The translations under genes were made by a program, and so were the position numbers. The notes beneath the pieces are model-generated. The model was given only the letters and a program-made list of their open reading frames with translations, ran no database searches and had not been told where the DNA came from. Below are positions 1-5,931 of a DNA stretch of 5,953 bases, piece by piece. Source of the stretch: Bacillota bacterium (lineage in GTDB: Bacteria > Bacillota_A > Clostridia > Lutisporales > Lutisporaceae); NCBI GenBank assembly GCA_022706865.1, contig JAKJBT010000096.1, positions 1-5,953 on the forward strand. Direction: 5' to 3'. Positions within the stretch are counted from its first letter, which is position 1. Every line of letters starts with the position of its first letter.

Positions 1-297
1 CCGGTCTCAGCCGGCATTATGCCTGTAATAAACAAGAAGCAGATTGAACGCATCACAGGCCTTTGCGGTGCCTCTATTCCCCCAAAGTTTAAGCGTATAC
101 TGGACAAATACGGAGATAACCCCGGAGCATTGAAGGAAGCGGGTATAGCCTATGCAACGGAACAGATAATAGACCTGCTGTCCTCCGGTGCAGCCGGAAT
201 ACATTTATATACTATGAATCGCCCGGAGGTAGCAAGGAAAATCATTTATCCGATAACAAACATCAGAAGCTTTTTCAGTGAAAGCTCAGAGAATTAG
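1..297 (+). CDS. metF: Methylenetetrahydrofolate reductase, C-terminal part (5' end outside window)
   Basis: The reading frame is open from base 1 and ends at TAG (295-297), giving the last 98 residues of a protein that starts upstream of the window. MetF is a cytoplasmic flavoprotein that reduces 5,10-methylene-THF to 5-methyl-THF for methionine synthesis, or works in the methyl branch of acetogenic metabolism. The call rests on two stretches typical of the end of the MetF TIM barrel: AGIMPVINKKQIER near the left edge, followed by LCGASIPP, and later GIAYATEQIIDLLSSGAAGIHLYTMNRPEV spread over about 30 residues. The ATG at base 19 is internal, because the homologous segment clearly begins before it. 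The gene converges on the ABC operon, with only 19 bases between the two stop codons, so no functional link is implied. The N-terminal catalytic and FAD-binding residues are not visible. The family call is secure. Confidence 0.9.
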   Translation, partial: PVSAGIMPVINKKQIERITGLCGASIPPKFKRILDKYGDNPGALKEAGIAYATEQIIDLLSSGAAGIHLYTMNRPEVARKIIYPITNIRSFFSESSEN

Positions 298-318
298 AAA
301 AACATCTGCATGGTTTTT
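298..318. terminator. Weak inverted repeat between convergent genes
   Basis: AAAAAC (298-303) and GTTTTT (313-318) form a perfect 6-base inverted repeat around a 9-base loop, filling the gap between the metF stop and the stop of the 627-residue ABC gene. It reads as A-run, loop, T-run on both strands, so it could act as a minimal bidirectional terminator. The stem has a single G-C pair, so the structure would be weak. It may be only A/T-rich spacer. Confidence 0.22.
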
Positions 319-2200
319 ACGACAGCTCGAACATGCCTGTATACAGTTGATAGTATTTTCCTCCCTTGGCGATCAGGTCCTCATGATCTCCCCGTTCGAT
401 AATCCTTCCGTTTTCCAGGACCATTATGGCATTTGAATTCCGGACGGTGGAGAGCCTATGGGCAATAACAAAAACCGTCCTGCCTTCCATAAGGGTATCC
501 ATACCCTTTTCTATCAATGCTTCTGTTCTTGTATCAATTGAGCTTGTTGCTTCATCCAGGATCAAGACAGGAGGATTGGCAACTGCCGCTCTTGCTATGG
601 CGATAAGCTGACGCTGCCCCTGGCTCAGATTGGCACCGTCCGAGGTCAGCATTGTATCATAGCCCTGGGGCAGGTGCATTATAAAAGAATGTGCATTGGC
701 TAGCTTTGCCGCATTTATAACCTCTTCATCAGTCGCATCCAGTTTACCGTAGCGGATGTTCTCCATGACAGTTCCCGTAAACAGGTGTGTATCCTGCAGA
801 ACCATTGACAGGGAGCGCCTTAAGTCTGCCTTCCTGATTTTGTTTATGTTTATTCCGTCATATCTGATTTTGCCGTCAGGTACGTCATAAAAGCGGTTTA
901 TCAAATTTGTAATGGTGGTTTTTCCGGCGCCTGTGGAGCCTACAAATGCTATTTTCTGGCCCGGCTTTGCATAGAGGCTTATCCCGTCCAATACAGTTTT
1001 GTTCTCCTCATAGCCAAAGGTGACATCTTCAAAGCGCACATCCCCTTTAAGTTCACTGTAGGTTATGCTTCCATCCTTGTTAGGCTGCCTCCATGCCCAC
1101 TTTCCGGTATATCTCTCAGCCTCCTCCAGTTCACCTCTGTCATTCTCCCTTGCATAAACGAGCTCAACAATACCTCCATCCACCTCCGGTTTTTCATCCA
1201 GCACTTCGAATATGCGCTCCGCACCTGCCAAAGCAGTCAGTATCGAGCTCATCTGCTGCGAAACCTGGTTCAGCGGCTGTGTGAATGTCCGCGTATACTG
1301 CAGAAATGATGCAATGGTTCCTATGTCAATATAACCTTTTATGGACATGATTGCACCCACCGCTGCGGTTAATGAATACAGCATATAGGAAAGGTTTCCG
1401 ATAATCGGCATTAGTATTCCTGCAAAGGTATGGGCGTTTGCAGCCGCATGGAACAGCTCATTGTTTATTTTATCAAAATCACTCTTTACCGCTTGCTCTC
1501 GACTGAAAACCTTTACAACCTTCTGTCCCTCAATCATTTCTTCGATGTAACCGTTAACCCTGCCGATTTCCTTTTGCTGCTTCCTGAAATATTTAGCACT
1601 CAAACCGCCTATTTTCTTCATGACAAACAGAATCAGTATGAGCACAAACACCACAAGAACAGTCAATGCAGGGCTGAGCACAACCATCATGGCAAATATC
1701 CCAATCACAGTCAGTGCTGATGAGAACAGGTTCGGAATACCATGACTAAGCATTTCCCTAAGAGTATCGATATCGTTAGTATACCGGCTCATCAATTCAC
1801 CATGGGTATGGGTATCGAAATATTTTATCGGCAAGGATTCCATATGAGCAAATAATTCTGTTCTCAATTTATACAGAGTGCCTGTGGAAATATTCAGCAT
1901 CAGCCTGTTATATGCATAGGTCCCTGCAACACCAATGGCATATACGGCAGCCAACATGCCTATCATGGAAGCAAAGCCTGTCATATCAGGATCTTTGCTC
2001 CCGATATACGGAACAATATATTGATTGATTATTGGTTTAAGGAAATATGTGCCGGCAACGCTTGCTGCTGCACTTACAATAATTGAAACTGCCACGGCAG
2101 CAAGCTGCAGCTTATATGCAAATAAATATTTCATAATCCTTTTTAGTGTCTTTCTCGTATCTTTCGGCTTTGCAGCCGGACGTCTCTGAGGTCCAGGCAT
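317..2200 (-). CDS. ABC exporter half-transporter, subunit with active-type Walker B (TM288/LmrD/BmrD-like)
   Basis: This 627-residue protein has an N-terminal six-helix exporter membrane domain (helices within about 30-310) fused to an ATPase domain (about 385-627). Visible motifs are the A-loop Tyr397, Walker A GSTGAGKT (421-428, Lys427), Q-loop Gln469, signature LSQGQ (525-529), Walker B LILDE (Asp549, Glu550), D-loop Asp556 and switch His581. Glu550 and His581 are canonical, but the signature has Gln where Gly is expected, as in the catalytic partner of heterodimeric exporters. An extra linker of about 40 charged or polar residues (about 345-385, containing GKWAWRQPNKDG) sits between the two domains. 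The start ATG (2198-2200) follows AGAAAGGAG (complement of 2212-2220) at 11 bases and lies 3 bases after the stop of the upstream ABC gene, so the pair is co-transcribed. It probably exports drugs, lipids or peptides across the cell membrane; the substrate cannot be read from the sequence. Confidence 0.93.
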   Translation of the reverse strand: MPGPQRRPAAKPKDTRKTLKRIMKYLFAYKLQLAAVAVSIIVSAAASVAGTYFLKPIINQYIVPYIGSKDPDMTGFASMIGMLAAVYAIGVAGTYAYNRLMLNISTGTLYKLRTELFAHMESLPIKYFDTHTHGELMSRYTNDIDTLREMLSHGIPNLFSSALTVIGIFAMMVVLSPALTVLVVFVLILILFVMKKIGGLSAKYFRKQQKEIGRVNGYIEEMIEGQKVVKVFSREQAVKSDFDKINNELFHAAANAHTFAGILMPIIGNLSYMLYSLTAAVGAIMSIKGYIDIGTIASFLQYTRTFTQPLNQVSQQMSSILTALAGAERIFEVLDEKPEVDGGIVELVYARENDRGELEEAERYTGKWAWRQPNKDGSITYSELKGDVRFEDVTFGYEENKTVLDGISLYAKPGQKIAFVGSTGAGKTTITNLINRFYDVPDGKIRYDGININKIRKADLRRSLSMVLQDTHLFTGTVMENIRYGKLDATDEEVINAAKLANAHSFIMHLPQGYDTMLTSDGANLSQGQRQLIAIARAAVANPPVLILDEATSSIDTRTEALIEKGMDTLMEGRTVFVIAHRLSTVRNSNAIMVLENGRIIERGDHEDLIAKGGKYYQLYTGMFELS

Positions 2201-2203
2201 GGC

Positions 2204-3931
2204 TTATGCAACTCCTTTCTGCTGTGATTCATATACTTCCCTGTAAATGGAGTTGGCAGCAAGCAGCTCTTCATGAGTACCGATTGCATTAATTTTTCCG
2301 TCATCCATTACAATGATTTTGTCAGCATCGCTGACGGAGGTTATCCTCTGGGCTATAATTATTTTTGTGGTATCCTTAAAGTTTTCCCTGAGAGCCTGGC
2401 GGATCTTGCTGTCTGTAGCAGTATCAACAGCACTTGTGCTGTCATCCAGTATCAGTATTTTCGGCCTTTTAAGCAGTGCTCTTGCAATGGACAGCCTCTG
2501 CTTCTGGCCGCCGGACACATTTACGCCTCCCTGCCCCAAGTATGTCTCGTAGCCTTCAGGAAAGGAAGTTATAAAATCATGTGCCTGTGCTGTTTTACAG
2601 GCCTCAATAATTTCAGAATCGGTTGCCGCTTCATTACCCCATCTGAGATTTTCCTTTATAGTCCCCGAAAAAAGAACATTCTTCTGCAATACCACTGCAA
2701 CTGCGTTTCTCAGCGTATCAAGCCGATAGTCCCGCACATCGTGCCCTCCGACTAAAACCCTTCCCCCAATTACGTCATAAAGACGGGGAATAAGCTGAAC
2801 AAGGCTGGTCTTGCCGGAACCGGTACCCCCTATGATTCCCACTGTCTCACCGGACTTTATTTCAAAGCTGCAGTCATTCAGAGTAAGATTCTCTTTGTTT
2901 TTACTATAGCTGAAGGAAACACTGTCAAAAACTACTGAACCGTCCTCGACCTTCAAATCCTTGCTTCCGCTGCTGTTCCTGATATCAATCTCCTCATCCA
3001 GAACTTCAGCTATACGGAATGCAGATGCCCTTGACATGACAACAACTACAAACACAAATGAAATCATCATCAATGACATCATTATCTGTCCCACATAGCT
3101 TATAAAACTCATGAATTCACCGGTGAGCAGTGTTCCTCCGATTATCATCCTGCCCCCGAACCACGAAATGGCTATCATGCAGCAGTACATTGCAAATTGC
3201 ATTATCGGCATATTTAGTATAAGCATTTTTTCCGCCTTCAGCTGTGCTTTTCGAACAGCATCCGCGGCTGCCCTGAATTTTTCGTTTTCATGTTCCTCTC
3301 TTACAAAGGCTTTTACGACGCGAATAGCAATCAGATCCTCCTGAACGGATGCATTCATGCTGTCATATTTCTCAAGCATAGCCTTGAACCTGGGATATGC
3401 CCTTGTGGCGATAAAATACAGCGCGCCGCCCAAAAAAGCTATGGCTGCAAGAAATATAACAGCCAGGCGGGCGTTTATTACAATTGCCATGACAGTTGCA
3501 CTAACAAGCATTATAGGCGCACGCACAAGCATCCTTATTGTCATCATGAAAGCCATCTGTACACTGTTTATATCAGTGGTAAGTCTTGTGATAAGAGATG
3601 CTGTGCTGAATTTATCAATATTTGCAAAAGAGAACTCCTGTATCTTGTCAAACAGCGTCTTACGAATTCCTTTGGCAAAGCCCATGCTTGCGACAGCCGC
3701 AAAACGTCCTGACAGGGCTCCGAATAAAAGTGCAAACAAAGCCATAAGGACCATCAAGGCCCCCATTCTGACAACATAGTCAATATCACTCTTGCTTATA
3801 CCTACATCAATAATCCTTGCCATAATAAGAGGTATGAATATTTCCAGTATAACCTCCCCTATTACCATCACAGGAGTTAAAACCGCATATTTCTTATAGT
3901 TCCCCAAGCATGGCAGCAGTTTTTTCAGCAT
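2204..3931 (-). CDS. ABC exporter half-transporter, subunit with degenerate ATP site (TM287/LmrC/BmrC-like)
   Basis: This 575-residue protein has six predicted membrane helices (roughly 16-38, 56-78, 132-152, 154-176, 240-265, 273-298) followed by an ATPase domain (about 325-575). Motifs are A-loop Tyr342, Walker A GGTGSGKT (368-375, Lys374), Q-loop Gln416, signature VSGGQ (472-476) and Walker B LILDD (Asp496). Two key residues are changed: the catalytic Glu after Walker B is Asp497, and the switch His is Gln528 (IIIAQRITS). This is the pattern of the non-catalytic subunit of heterodimeric exporters. Its intact signature would complete the active site of the 627-residue partner, and its own Walker motifs would face the partner's altered LSQGQ. 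The ATG overlaps the stop of the MarR gene by one base (TAATG), and AAGGAAGGAG lies 10 bases upstream, so translation is probably coupled. The half-transporter call is firm; the transported substrate is unknown. Confidence 0.93.
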   Translation of the reverse strand: MLKKLLPCLGNYKKYAVLTPVMVIGEVILEIFIPLIMARIIDVGISKSDIDYVVRMGALMVLMALFALLFGALSGRFAAVASMGFAKGIRKTLFDKIQEFSFANIDKFSTASLITRLTTDINSVQMAFMMTIRMLVRAPIMLVSATVMAIVINARLAVIFLAAIAFLGGALYFIATRAYPRFKAMLEKYDSMNASVQEDLIAIRVVKAFVREEHENEKFRAAADAVRKAQLKAEKMLILNMPIMQFAMYCCMIAISWFGGRMIIGGTLLTGEFMSFISYVGQIMMSLMMISFVFVVVVMSRASAFRIAEVLDEEIDIRNSSGSKDLKVEDGSVVFDSVSFSYSKNKENLTLNDCSFEIKSGETVGIIGGTGSGKTSLVQLIPRLYDVIGGRVLVGGHDVRDYRLDTLRNAVAVVLQKNVLFSGTIKENLRWGNEAATDSEIIEACKTAQAHDFITSFPEGYETYLGQGGVNVSGGQKQRLSIARALLKRPKILILDDSTSAVDTATDSKIRQALRENFKDTTKIIIAQRITSVSDADKIIVMDDGKINAIGTHEELLAANSIYREVYESQQKGVA

Positions 3932-4449
3932 TATTTGCTTTCTCCTTCCTTACTGCAAAACTCATTTTTATGTATTTGATTTTTCATGGCAAGAATCTCA
4001 AACAAGTCTAAATTCCTATCCTTGTCCTGCCCTTCAGAAATGTTGGCAATCAATCTATCAAGATAACCCTTCAATTGAGCCAATTCCGATTCATCAAAGC
4101 CTGAAAATATTCTTTTATCAACGGTGTCAAATAATTCACGACACTTTTTTGACATTTCAATACCCTTTTCGGTAATAGTCAGTTTTTTGCTTCTAAGATT
4201 TGCATCATCCACAACCTTCTCTATCATCCCCGCCTTTTGCAGCCGTTTAGTTGATATTGCAACCGATGCCGTGGATAAATTCAGGGTGCCTGCAATTTCA
4301 ACCTGCGAACAGCCATTATGCCTTGCAATGTATTCCAGAATGGGCAGCTGCCCGAAATATAACCCTGCATCAGCGGCCAGCTTCTGAAACAGTATTCGCC
4401 TTTTAAAAAATAATAGATCAAATCTTTTAACCAGTTCTATATACTTCAT
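3931..4449 (-). CDS. MarR-family transcriptional repressor of the ABC exporter operon
   Basis: This is a 172-residue cytoplasmic winged-helix regulator that should bind DNA as a dimer and let go on binding a ligand. The helix-turn-helix spans about 48-74 (SQVEIAGTLNLSTASVAIS, then TKRLQKAG). The wing follows at about 81-96 (DDANLRSKKLTITEKG), matching the usual D-x-x-x-R-S-K-x-L-T-x-G pattern of MarR proteins. About 25 polar residues extend past the usual end of the family. The start chosen is the ATG at 4447-4449, because AAAGGA lies 9 bases before it; the longer start at 4467, adding MKGIDI, has no ribosome binding site. It is the first gene of the operon with the two ABC subunits, and its stop overlaps the next start. 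A MarR gene heading an exporter operon usually represses that operon, so autorepression is inferred. Confidence 0.88.
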   Translation of the reverse strand: MKYIELVKRFDLLFFKRRILFQKLAADAGLYFGQLPILEYIARHNGCSQVEIAGTLNLSTASVAISTKRLQKAGMIEKVVDDANLRSKKLTITEKGIEMSKKCRELFDTVDKRIFSGFDESELAQLKGYLDRLIANISEGQDKDRNLDLFEILAMKNQIHKNEFCSKEGESK

Positions 4450-4458
4450 AATATCAAT

Positions 4459-4464
4459 TCCTTT
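4459..4464 (-). promoter_or_regulatory. Ribosome binding site deciding the MarR start
   Basis: AAAGGA on the minus strand stands 9 bases upstream of the ATG at 4447-4449. The alternative in-frame ATG at 4465-4467 is preceded by TACAATCCC, which has no Shine-Dalgarno match, and this AAAGGA lies inside that longer version. This favours the shorter protein. Confidence 0.65.
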
Positions 4465-4477
4465 CATGGGATTGTAA

Positions 4478-4516
4478 TATGTATAATTGTTTTACGTTTA
4501 ACTATTTTATGTATAA
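4478..4516. repeat. 9-base direct repeat flanking the candidate operator
   Basis: TATGTATAA occurs at 4478-4486 and again at 4508-4516, exactly 30 bases apart, about three helical turns. Similarity continues weakly to the right (TTGTTTTA and CTATTATA). The right copy ends just before the -10 box and the left copy lies shortly before the MarR start codon, so the two bracket the palindrome. They may be paired regulator sites on the same DNA face, or by-products of A/T-rich sequence. Confidence 0.4.
4481..4510. promoter_or_regulatory. Candidate MarR operator palindrome in the operon leader
   Basis: The core GTTTTACGTTTAAC (4489-4502) has the symmetry GTT-NN-ACGT-NN-AAC about its centre, with five further matching pairs in the flanking 8 bases on each side. 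It lies just downstream of the expected transcription start, where a bound dimer would block the polymerase. MarR proteins typically bind A/T-rich imperfect palindromes of this kind close to their own promoter. No binding site for this particular regulator is known to me, so the assignment is by position and symmetry. Confidence 0.45.
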
Positions 4517-4518
4517 CT

Positions 4519-4547
4519 ATTATAGTAAGAGAATAAGCTTTTGTCAA
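4519..4547 (-). promoter_or_regulatory. Housekeeping (sigma-A) promoter of the marR-ABC operon
   Basis: On the minus strand the -35 box is TTGACA (4542-4547) and the -10 box is TATAAT (4519-4524), separated by exactly 17 bases. Both hexamers are full consensus. Transcription should start near 4511-4513, leaving an untranslated leader of about 60 bases. So strong a promoter in front of a repressor gene fits an operon normally held off by repression. The -10 box lies in an imperfect palindrome ACTATAATAGT. Confidence 0.85.
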
Positions 4548-4550
4548 TAG

Positions 4551-4563
4551 ACTTGCCGCAAGT
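4551..4563. promoter_or_regulatory. Perfect 13-base inverted repeat just upstream of the -35 box
   Basis: ACTTGC (4551-4556) and GCAAGT (4558-4563) are exact inverted copies around one central C. The repeat sits 3 bases upstream of the -35 hexamer of the marR-ABC promoter, a position that suits a regulator site. There is no T-run on either side, so it does not look like a terminator. No regulator is recognised for it. Confidence 0.35.
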
Positions 4564-4618
4564 ATGTAGAATAATAAAAAACCCCCAACAAATGAACCGA
4601 ACCCCAAGAATTGAACAG

Positions 4619-4648
4619 TTGCGAGAATCCCCCTTAAAGTAGGATAAT
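4619..4648 (+). promoter_or_regulatory. Possible promoter for the IS orfA inside the hairpin region
   Basis: TTGCGA (4619-4624) and GATAAT (4643-4648) are separated by 18 bases and match the -35 and -10 consensus at 4 and 5 of 6 positions. A transcript begun here, near 4655, would contain only the right arm of the 4629-4664 hairpin, leaving the ribosome binding site free. This is inferred from spacing only. Confidence 0.3.
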
Positions 4649-4664
4649 TACTACAATAAGGGGG
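4629..4664 (+). promoter_or_regulatory. Long hairpin sequestering the orfA ribosome binding site, or terminator
   Basis: CCCCCTTA (4629-4636) pairs perfectly with TAAGGGGG (4657-4664). Inside it, after an AA/AA internal loop, GTAG (4639-4642) pairs with CTAC (4651-4654), leaving an 8-base loop. The right arm contains AAGGGGG, the only Shine-Dalgarno-like sequence before the ATG at 4673, 8 bases away. Read-through RNA from the flank would therefore hide it. AATTTTTT follows directly (4665-4672), so the same structure could also end incoming transcription. Either use would protect against expression of transposase from outside promoters, as known for IS10 and IS50. Confidence 0.6.
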
Positions 4665-4672
4665 AATTTTTT

Positions 4673-4983
4673 ATGGCAGGTAAAAAAGGAATGAAGATGA
4701 ATCGATATACACCCGAGTTAATAACATAAATCAAAGAAATGACTAAGCAAGGTATGACTCAAAGTGAGATTGCAGAACATCTTGGTTTAAAAGATCGGTT
4801 TTTAGTGCATCAGATTTTAAAAAGGAATCGTAGGAAAGAAAAAGAGACACCAACAATACCTACTCGGAAGGGACGACCCAGGAAAAATAATCCTGAATCT
4901 TTACAAGCTTTGCTTAAAGAGAATAAACAATTAAGAATGGAAAACGAGCTAATGCGCTCTTTTCTTCAAGAGCTGGAAAGGAA

Positions 4984-4987
<4 letters not shown>
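4673..4987 (+). pseudogene. IS3-type transposase orfA with an internal stop codon
   Basis: From the ATG at 4673 the frame reads MAGKKGMKMNRYTPELIT, then TAA (4727-4729, codon 19), then continues open for 85 codons to TGA at 4985. After the stop it begins IKEMTKQGMTQSEIAEHLGL, a helix-turn-helix of the IS3 OrfA type, followed by a basic linker with KGRPRK and a leucine-rich coiled coil (LLKENKQLRMENELMRSFLQ) like the OrfA dimerisation zipper. The continuity of sense on both sides points to a nonsense mutation in a once intact gene. An in-frame ATG at 4739 could give 82 residues but has no ribosome binding site. OrfA normally binds the terminal repeats and is fused to OrfB by a -1 frameshift. 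The general family is fairly sure; the subgroup is not. Confidence 0.65.
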
Positions 4988-5088
<101 letters not shown>

Positions 5089-5144
5089 GCAACGATGAAA
5101 TGAGAATTTAGTGGAAATTAGCAGTAAATCCATGTAGATAAAAG

Positions 5145-5187
5145 CTCCCGAAAATCTTGTAGAATCAGGGTTTCCGGGGATTTTTTT
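5145..5187 (+). terminator. Terminator-like hairpin with T-run at the element edge
   Basis: CCCGAAA (5147-5153) pairs with TTTC (5171-5174) and GGG (5176-5178), with one bulged C at 5175 and a 17-base loop. It is followed by GA and seven T (5181-5187). It would stop plus-strand transcription entering the element from the IS remnant and tRNA side. The bulge and long loop make it a moderate candidate. Confidence 0.35.
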
Positions 5188-5252
5188 CGTGTCTGCAAGG
5201 AATGTTGAGCACTCCAAAAAATCAACGAAAAAATTGCATCCCAACCCGTTTT

Positions 5253-5286
5253 GGATAGAACTCGGATAGAACTCGAAAATTCTATC
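5253..5286. repeat. Tandem 11-base repeats plus an inverted half-copy, possible integrase or excisionase sites
   Basis: GGATAGAACTC occurs twice head to tail (5253-5263 and 5264-5274). TTCTATC (5280-5286) is an inverted copy of GATAGAA and can form a 7-base stem with the second repeat (5265-5271). The cluster lies about 165 bases inside the att fragment and about 60 bases before the double-HTH gene, where arm-type integrase sites or excisionase sites are usually found. The second repeat runs on as ACTCGAAA (5271-5278), an 8-base match in opposite orientation to the anticodon-loop end of the tRNA fragment. Confidence 0.45.
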
Positions 5287-5343
5287 ATTATTAATACAAA
5301 GATATGCTTTCACCACTTGCCGTTGACAAATTTAAGAAAGTGA

Positions 5344-5931
5344 GTGAAGCAAATGAATTTTAATGAATATTGTTCTTCGGAAATTGATCGTTATCCTGAA
5401 TATGTCACGCAGAAAGAAATGTGTGCCATCTTAGGTATTTGCAAATCAACAGCCTATTCAATCCAGAAAAAAGGCATGATTCCCTTTGAATATGTAAGCA
5501 CATCAGAAGGAAGAAGGCAACGGATAAAGATTACAGACATTCTGCTATATCAATATGAAAAGATGTGCTTTGACGAAATAGAAAATGAATATATTGAAGG
5601 TTTGCGCCGTTATTATCAAAAACAATTGCATGACTTCCCTCAACTGCTACTGGTTCCTGATGTAATGCGTTTTACCGGATATTCAAAATCAGCAGTAAAC
5701 AATTGGATACTGCGTAATGAATTGAAACCTTTAAGCTATAAAAACAAGCGGCTACAATCATTCCACCGAGGTAAAGGAACGCTTATAACGAAAGATTCAT
5801 TCCTTGATTTTTTGACCGGCCTGTATTATCGAAGCACAACAAGAAAATCAGCCGTACATAAAGAGCAAGCCAAACAATATGAGCAGCTCTTTGGCACTTT
5901 CATGTCAAAGCGAGGTGCTGTTAATGTCTGA
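5344..5931 (+). CDS. Protein with two excisionase-like helix-turn-helix domains
   Basis: This cytoplasmic protein of 195 residues (GTG start at 5344) or 192 residues (ATG at 5353) has two similar DNA-binding segments. The first, about 20-72, reads VTQKEMCAILGICKSTAYSI, a MerR/excisionase-type turn followed by a conserved RRQRIKITDILLY wing. The second, about 102-158, reads LLVPDVMRFTGYSKSAVNNW and then LITKDSFLDFL. Charged helices link them (72-98), and a basic tail follows. Small excisionases have one such domain and bend DNA at att sites to direct excision; the paired form and the place beside an att junction suggest that or a regulator role. The start is unsettled, as only a weak AAAGTGAG-like site precedes both candidates. 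Its stop overlaps the next gene by 8 bases, so they are probably co-expressed. No convincing promoter is visible; the TTGACA at 5323 lacks a -10 box. The exact function is unproven. Confidence 0.7.
   Translation: MKQMNFNEYCSSEIDRYPEYVTQKEMCAILGICKSTAYSIQKKGMIPFEYVSTSEGRRQRIKITDILLYQYEKMCFDEIENEYIEGLRRYYQKQLHDFPQLLLVPDVMRFTGYSKSAVNNWILRNELKPLSYKNKRLQSFHRGKGTLITKDSFLDFLTGLYYRSTTRKSAVHKEQAKQYEQLFGTFMSKRGAVNV
5912..5917 (+). promoter_or_regulatory. Ribosome binding site of the overlapping downstream gene
   Basis: GAGGTG, 6 bases upstream of the ATG at 5924, lies within the coding sequence of the double-HTH gene. Its good spacing supports the overlapping start as a real gene. Confidence 0.55.

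Noticed and set aside
7..204. Minus-strand open frame at the left edge
   Set aside because: It lies antisense to the metF C-terminus, which is clearly the coding strand.
2273..2755. Plus-strand open frames inside the ABC genes (also 426-611, 1093-1284, 1430-1720, 3111-3344, 3290-3712, 3357-3779)
   Set aside because: They lie antisense to confidently identified ABC coding sequence and their translations show no domain.
4124..4387. Plus-strand open frame inside the MarR gene
   Set aside because: It is antisense to a clear winged-helix coding sequence, with no separate evidence.
5323..5328. TTGACA before the double-HTH gene as a promoter
   Set aside because: No -10-like hexamer lies 16-18 bases downstream; that spot is already within the start of the gene.
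5188..5343. CRISPR array, riboswitch or toxin-antitoxin pair in the non-coding edge of the element
   Set aside because: Only two adjoining 11-base repeats without spacers are present. I recognise no riboswitch core, and no pair of small genes is open.
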